DNA of 64,000 nucleotides from Ascaris suum (taxonomy: Eukaryota > Nematoda > Chromadorea > Rhabditida > Ascarididae): contig CM024191.1 in NCBI GenBank assembly GCA_013433145.1, positions 6,464,501 through 6,528,500 on the forward strand, given 5' to 3'. A program made the position numbers and the translations under genes. Numbering within the stretch: the stretch's first letter is position 1; each line of letters begins with the position of its first letter. Of the stretch, positions 61,101-64,000 are shown in pieces. A model generated the notes under the pieces. The model had not been told where the DNA came from. It saw only the letters and a program-made list of their open reading frames with translations, and did not search any database.

Positions 61101-61897
61101 CATCTGCGTGTGACCATGACTGTGATTTGGGACGCATACGAGGCACAACTTCTTCAGGTGAATCGATTTGAGCGTATTCTTGAGGAAGCGGCACCATCAG
61201 ATTTTCTTCTGGATTTCCGGCTTCCTCTAGATGCTCGCCGTCATCAGTGAATTGTCGCTCGACCAACTGCTGCTTTGCATCCTGTTCGTGAACGACTGTA
61301 GATTTCGAGAAAAGCTTAGTGGTTATTCGCTTTAGGGAGAATGAATGCGAACGAATTATTTCGTCGGGTCTTTTGACTTTGGTAGTCGTAAGAGAAACTT
61401 CTAATTCACCCTTCTTGCAGTTCTCTTGGTCTGTTAAGGACGCTTCTTCATTCGTTCGGCGAATAGAAGGCATAGATGGATTGTGCAGATTCAGTGAGAC
61501 GGCTTCGTTGACATATTCATCCGCCGAACGATCAATTTTCCGTAAGGATGCAGCTCGTTTGAAGTTGTTTTTTGTTAGAAGACGGTCTTTAACCTCACGA
61601 AAACTAAAAGACTTCGTTCTAGACCTCGTCGCCGAATATTCCTTCATCTTATTGAAAGATGACGTCATTGTAGCGAATAAATTCTCAGACGTGGCCATAC
61701 CGCTTTCGCTTGACGTTCTAATTCCCCTAGCAACTCTCAAAGACTCGTTCTCTTGGCCGATAGTGAACATGACTCGATTGTTGAGGGTGTCATCGATGTT
61801 GCTTTCGTCGTGTTCTTCGTTGCTTCCGGGGAGCTGTCGTGGAAGCATGAGGATGATGCTTCCCGTGCTATTCCGAGGTGTTGAAGGTCTCCAGCTT
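36534..61897 (-). CDS. Aster/GRAMD1-type GRAM-VASt protein, 5' end unresolved
   Basis: Exons, 5' to 3': 61897-60407, 59126-59042, 58637-58550, 57140-56962, 55680-55576, 54931-54845, 52842-52762, 46242-46136, 45034-44913, 44267-44097, 42589-42465, 41918-41726, 41204-41012, 39975-39896, 39183-39038, 38931-38827, 38764-38691, 38640-38596, 37867-37806, 37567-37336, 37192-37085, 36687-36534. All phases agree and the frame is open through about 1344 residues. Order: long Ser-rich N-terminal region, GRAM domain, acidic linker, VASt domain, hydrophobic C-terminal part. Aster/GRAMD1 proteins are anchored in the ER; their GRAM domain contacts plasma membrane lipids and the VASt domain carries sterol between membranes. 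The GRAM and VASt identifications are firm. The exons from 39183 to 37336 are only moderately supported. No initiating ATG was found; upstream exons must exist beyond 61897. Confidence 0.87.
37336..37867 (-). CDS. C-terminal exons upstream of the final span
   Basis: Exon 37867-37806 (acceptor GTGCTTTCAG) reads LATPTSNSNRGSTNPNDAHY in the chosen phase. Exon 37567-37336 (pyrimidine-rich acceptor TTTGTTTCGAG) reads LIKSCLESYDECYEAMTAVA, ARILNIKVVVRVNQQEKFS and further polar sequence. The 3' end of the second exon (TGCAA|GTTGTC) is a guess among several donors in the same phase. I do not recognise this segment. Confidence 0.5.
38596..39183 (-). CDS. C-terminal hydrophobic exons, four
   Basis: Exons 39183-39038, 38931-38827, 38764-38691 and 38640-38596. 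The second encodes MKFCIHFAFIISLFTLLVV, a clear membrane span. The third and fourth encode ELVKLAGLLRECNNAYHTG and HYIFPVFATLAGIIR, a second hydrophobic stretch. Introns are as short as 50 and 62 bp with good acceptors (TTTTTCTCAG, ATTTGTTAG) and one GTGAGT donor. Phases connect throughout. Vertebrate Aster has a single C-terminal span, so this part either diverges or contains misjoined exons. The first exon also has an open frame on the opposite strand, which lowers confidence. Confidence 0.5.
39896..39975 (-). CDS. Exon after the VASt domain, NAGNAG acceptor
   Basis: Strong acceptor TTTCTTTTGTACAGCAG, phase 2 in and phase 1 out. It reads REYEHEEASSTIAARVAANI then NSVPPR, a hydrophilic linker following exon 41204-41012. 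The acceptor is a tandem NAGNAG; both AGs keep the frame and differ by one residue. Confidence 0.75.
40321..40360 (+). repeat. G-rich tract in intron of the minus-strand gene
   Basis: Runs of 3, 5, 7, 3 and 3 G within 40 bases. It lies in intron 39976-41011, so the minus-strand transcript would carry the C-rich complement. Confidence 0.8.
41012..44267 (-). CDS. VASt (Aster) sterol-transfer domain, four exons
   Basis: Exons 44267-44097, 42589-42465, 41918-41726 and 41204-41012. The reading gives SCPCRSHVGRVLLDEIFRLS, PEQLFEILFSEVPWYRQFA, then TATYTMALNHAMAPKC and VTEKQ, then SEGFVVMKESQNAGIPYAES, QCTYCITRVSPRHSRLLI, IIYKKNIWGIVRG, and GYIERSTYAGLEDHYAALEE. These are the hallmark steps of the Aster domain: the LF-x-LLF helix, the TYT-x-x-LNxxxAPK strand, a TExQ turn, the xxPYxxxF and xYCIxR strands, the xxW-G-xVxG strand, and the terminal IExxxxxGLEDxxxxLE helix. 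The start of exon three could be 41918 or 41933. Confidence 0.94.
43017..43155. repeat. Two A tracts about 120 bp apart
   Basis: Runs of about 15 A (43017-43031) and 18 A (43138-43155) in intron 42590-44096. They could be remnants of retroposed A-tails, but no flanking duplications were seen. Confidence 0.6.
44913..52842 (-). CDS. Linker between GRAM and VASt, three exons
   Basis: Exons 52842-52762 (EFPVDILKLMALNPPTVEE), 46242-46136 (VDTSPWGRSLKPSKRMSESM, SKNSGTNMSDSAIG; acceptor TTTTTTTTTCTTAG) and 45034-44913 (CSDLDLARNSSAYSLDSEHS, SDEASNISEGDFSIG). The chain is Ser-rich and increasingly acidic, as the GRAM-VASt linker of Aster proteins usually is. All three join in phase. The 6.5 kb intron 46243-52761 may hide additional phase-neutral exons; one possible 24-bp exon is 52641-52618 (KTSHYLLK). 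Confidence 0.72.
47881..47901. repeat. C-rich homopolymer tract
   Basis: Nine C followed by TT, five C, T and four C, inside the 6.5 kb intron of the minus-strand gene. Confidence 0.85.
50721..50804. repeat. Tandem duplication, 47-bp period
   Basis: Two nearly identical copies starting GATAAAAGAACAAGC and GATAAACGAACAAGC, each continuing through TCTGATAAGCCAATCTCA. The second starts 47 bases after the first. Confidence 0.85.
54845..59126 (-). CDS. GRAM domain exons
   Basis: Exons 59126-59042 (basic lead-in, DDKWGESLPPRKREKQLPEL), 58637-58550, 57140-56962, 55680-55576 and 54931-54845. The GRAM reading is textbook: DRFQQLFGKIIGEADELIA, joined to AYSCALRSEVLSQGHLYIS, NVAFYSKSLKWE, ITRITKEKTAKVLPNAV, then EKYFFTSFTQRDKSF and HIWQ, then VVPADLWDLRYAADG. 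These match the family's SCAL-x-R-x-LLQG-x-LYxS, ITKEKTAxxIPNA and FFTSFxxRD signatures. The start of the last exon may be 54931 or 54922, both in phase. In Aster proteins this domain recognises anionic lipid and cholesterol at the plasma membrane. Confidence 0.93.
56601..56615. repeat. Poly-C run
   Basis: Fifteen consecutive C, within intron 55681-56961 of the minus-strand gene; reads as poly-G in its RNA. Confidence 0.9.
57195..57218. repeat. (CT)n tract
   Basis: Imperfect CT dinucleotide repeat just upstream of the GRAM exon 57140-56962 on the minus strand. Confidence 0.85.
58342..58354. repeat. Poly-G run
   Basis: Thirteen consecutive G in intron 57141-58549 of the minus-strand gene. 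Confidence 0.9.
60407..61897 (-). CDS. Long N-terminal exon with spaced Ser/Arg motifs
   Basis: A 1491-bp exon, more than ten times the usual exon here. Upstream acceptor TTTTTTTGCCTAG, downstream donor GCACGCAG|GTATAT; phase 2 in and out. It encodes about 497 residues rich in Ser, Arg, Lys and Glu, with no recognisable fold. Four spaced motifs resemble each other: TRSRTKSFSF, RSHSFSLKR, MRPKSQSWS and MRPKSKSFS, each followed within about 7 to 25 residues by a basic cluster such as FKRAASLRK, SKIRRSASTR or FKRQCSTEAR. These fit basophilic kinase (RxxS) or 14-3-3 sites. A second part (residues about 400-440) has PRSASCTF and RFRRRRN. The open frame extends slightly upstream with no ATG, so this is an internal exon. 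Its membership in the GRAM gene rests on the phase-perfect join to 59126. Confidence 0.8.
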
Positions 61898-64000
61898 CTA
61901 GGCAAAAAAATCCTAGACGGCGCCCACGAATTCGCTCAGTAGGAGTAGGCGACGATGAGGCACTGTCGGCCGATGAAAGACTTTATCAACGTGAACGAGC
62001 GGAGGCCGTTGATTTGCACAACAATTAGTACCATCAAAAGAGATGAAAATAGAATTAGCGCTCTATTAGCAAAAAGAGAAAATATTTGCGTCGAAGTCAC
62101 CATGCACAAATAAAACTTCCTATCCCATAATTGTTCTATAAAAAGATCCATCATCAAACGACGTCTTCGTCTACAAAAACGAGTGCCGATTTTCGATGTT
62201 TAAGGTGCTCTTCTTTCCATCGAGTCAACATGCTTACGCATTTTCGTGTAAAGGCAACAAACTCTGCTTTAATTTCTTTTCATAGACACGAATTCCCCTC
62301 TTCAAGTGCATATAATTTGCCGATTTAGCCGCAACATCTACAACAAAACTTCTCAATAAACAGAAAAAAAAAGTAACTGATAACGTGAGCCGCCTTCAGC
62401 AATTTGTCGCCGAGGTAAGCATGCACAGCTGTGTAATCAACAACACTTCAGTGAACGCACCTCCATATGGGCCTCAGAAAGGAAGGATATGGGTCTTTTC
62501 CGTGTGGAAAGCAAACTGACTACTGACCTAGCCGTAAAACAAGGATCTACGACTGGTAAGAAACTAAAAACCAGGCAATTTTCCAAATTTCTGAAGCGAG
62601 CCTCTTATTGAACAAGAACGCGACCAGCCGTCATATATGTTGACGCGTTTTACTTTATCACTACACGGGATTACTTTCTGCTCAATATTCAGGGGCAAAA
62701 ATTTCACCTAGGCTATGTCATAGTTCTGGACGTGCCTCAGCACACCTCCATTTTATCTGTGTTTGCCCTTGCAAAGGGCATTGTGGCAATGCCATGTCTG
62801 TCTTCATACACATGCATGGGCATGTGTGACTGCATAGTTGTCTATTAGCCTTAACTAGTAAACCACCGACAAAGGAAATGCCATATCTATCTGAACTTCG
62901 CAAAATTCGACAATTATAATTTATATTAAGTGGAAACGCAATATACCACTCTTCACTTTAATCCAACAATATCGAAAGAAATAACATATTTGAAGTGCCA
63001 TAGTCACAGATATTTTACGTCGACGATAAACTTTCCGTTTGACACCAACTGGATCATTTAAACGAAATTCTTATCGAAGATTTTCGCACCAATATTGGAA
63101 GCACTTCAAATCTGATAAAATTATTCAGCTAATGGAAGCGATTGGTTAGATAAGCGAGAAAAGAAAAACTCTATCATGCCAATTTCACTGGCGCGCTTTT
63201 ACATCCGCTTCCTTTATAATGTGCCTAAAAGCTTTCAATTTACAGTTTCATCTGGGAGCTGTTTTTTTAATGAACAAAGGCAAACATTTGCTGAATTTTC
63301 TGTATGAGTGCGTTGAATTGCACTTTGTGAAAATAGGGAAGGATTGACTTCCTTTATATTCGAACAACTTCGTTCGAATTTTTTGATTTTCATCTGTTGG
63401 AAATTTCCATAGATAAAGCACAGCTATCATTTCTGCGTTACCTGAGGCGGATTGCAATCAAAACTTCCGAGCAAGTTGTGAAATTTGACTGCCGAAGACT
63501 TCGAAAACTCCCATTTTGGACGCTTTGCATATCTAAGAACCCATCTAATTATTTCGATGAACCTAAGAAGCATAAAATCTCACAAAAGACATCGTTTAAG
63601 TAGGCAATCACTGTAAAGTGTTGCCACGATCCATCTTGACAGCAAAAAAGCCTTGGTGCTGCGTTTCCCTGATTATTTGAAAATGCAATTTCTACCGTTC
63701 TTTTACTGCTTTTGATAATCCGACTTTCTCTAAGCCTCACACAAGCCTCTTAAAGCATTCCCAAGAGCCCGGAATGATATTTTGGCCCCTGTATTTGTAG
63801 GAGGGAATTTCCGAGGTTTCCGAGGAATCCAAGTCCAAAGCATGCCGAAACTATCTCTTCCAATAAAACGTGTGCGAAATTGATGAGAAATAAGAGAGGA
63901 AAATTCGAGGCTCGCAGCCCCTCTGGTAGTTGACAACCAACAAATATTAACTCTGCGAGCTGTCAGTGCAGTTCGTATATATCCAAACGAAACCTGGGAG
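61898..64000. other. 5' side of the GRAM-VASt gene, unresolved
   Basis: Must contain or precede the 5' exons, because the exon at 61897 has no ATG. Several short minus-strand frames are open (for example 62157-61936), but none has a convincing donor in the needed phase. Two short inverted repeats lie at 62764-62826. Confidence 0.5.
62764..62826. repeat. Two adjacent short inverted repeats
   Basis: TGCCCTT-GCA-AAGGGCA and, about 30 bases on, CACATGC-ATGG-GCATGTG. Each could form a 7-bp stem. Function unknown. Confidence 0.6.

Noticed and set aside
61319..61942. 207-codon plus-strand ORF
   Set aside because: It is the antisense shadow of the 1.49 kb Aster-gene exon, whose minus-strand frame has good splice sites and coherent motifs. 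The plus frame has no family features.

Overview
The window looks like a contiguous stretch of a nematode nuclear genome. The coding exons are short (45-250 bp) and sit among introns of 50 bp to 4.3 kb. Splice acceptors are mostly of the TTTTCAG type, the DNA is AT-rich with (TA)n microsatellites, and there are no operon-like runs of long ORFs. Intron size and style suggest a clade V (strongylid or hookworm-like) nematode; this is an inference from style, not from a search. Almost all real exons are shorter than 60 codons or lack an ATG. I therefore built gene models by reading splice junctions, reading-frame phase and protein family features by eye.

Plus strand, from before the window to base 35609: one large gene for a single-pass receptor of the neurexin / contactin-associated protein (Caspr) superfamily. 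The 5' end lies upstream of the window. The visible order is LamG, acidic linker, EGF, fibrinogen-like segment, LamG, EGF, LamG, EGF, LamG, short stalk, transmembrane helix, cytoplasmic tail of about 190 residues. All 29 exons join in a continuous reading frame (about 1374 residues visible). Compared with canonical Caspr there is an extra EGF-LamG module next to the membrane. The closest nematode relatives by architecture are the Caspr-type receptors NLR-1 and ITX-1; I cannot tell from memory which is the orthologue. Two sites in the tail could create alternative C-termini: a stop codon that overlaps the donor of the last intron, and a pair of acceptors 22 bp apart.

Minus strand, from about 61897 down to 36534: a second large gene for an Aster / GRAMD1-type protein. 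A 1.49 kb exon encodes a charged, Ser-rich N-terminal region with four spaced copies of an R-x-K-S-x-S-F/W-S motif. It is followed by a clear GRAM domain (exons 59126-54845), an acidic Ser-rich linker, a clear VASt (Aster sterol-transfer) domain (44267-41012), and a C-terminal part with hydrophobic membrane segments. The 22 exons I placed give about 1344 residues in one continuous frame. The true 5' end is not resolved and may lie in or beyond 61898-64000.

The two genes converge tail to tail, with stop codons only 925 bp apart (35609 and 36534), so their 3' UTRs may overlap. One protein is predicted at the cell surface and the other at the ER; nothing in the sequence shows that they work together. 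No rRNA, tRNA, CRISPR, operon or convincing transposon was found. Remaining structure consists of two (TA)n tracts, several homopolymer and G-rich tracts, a 47-bp tandem duplication, and a few intronic ORFs of doubtful meaning.
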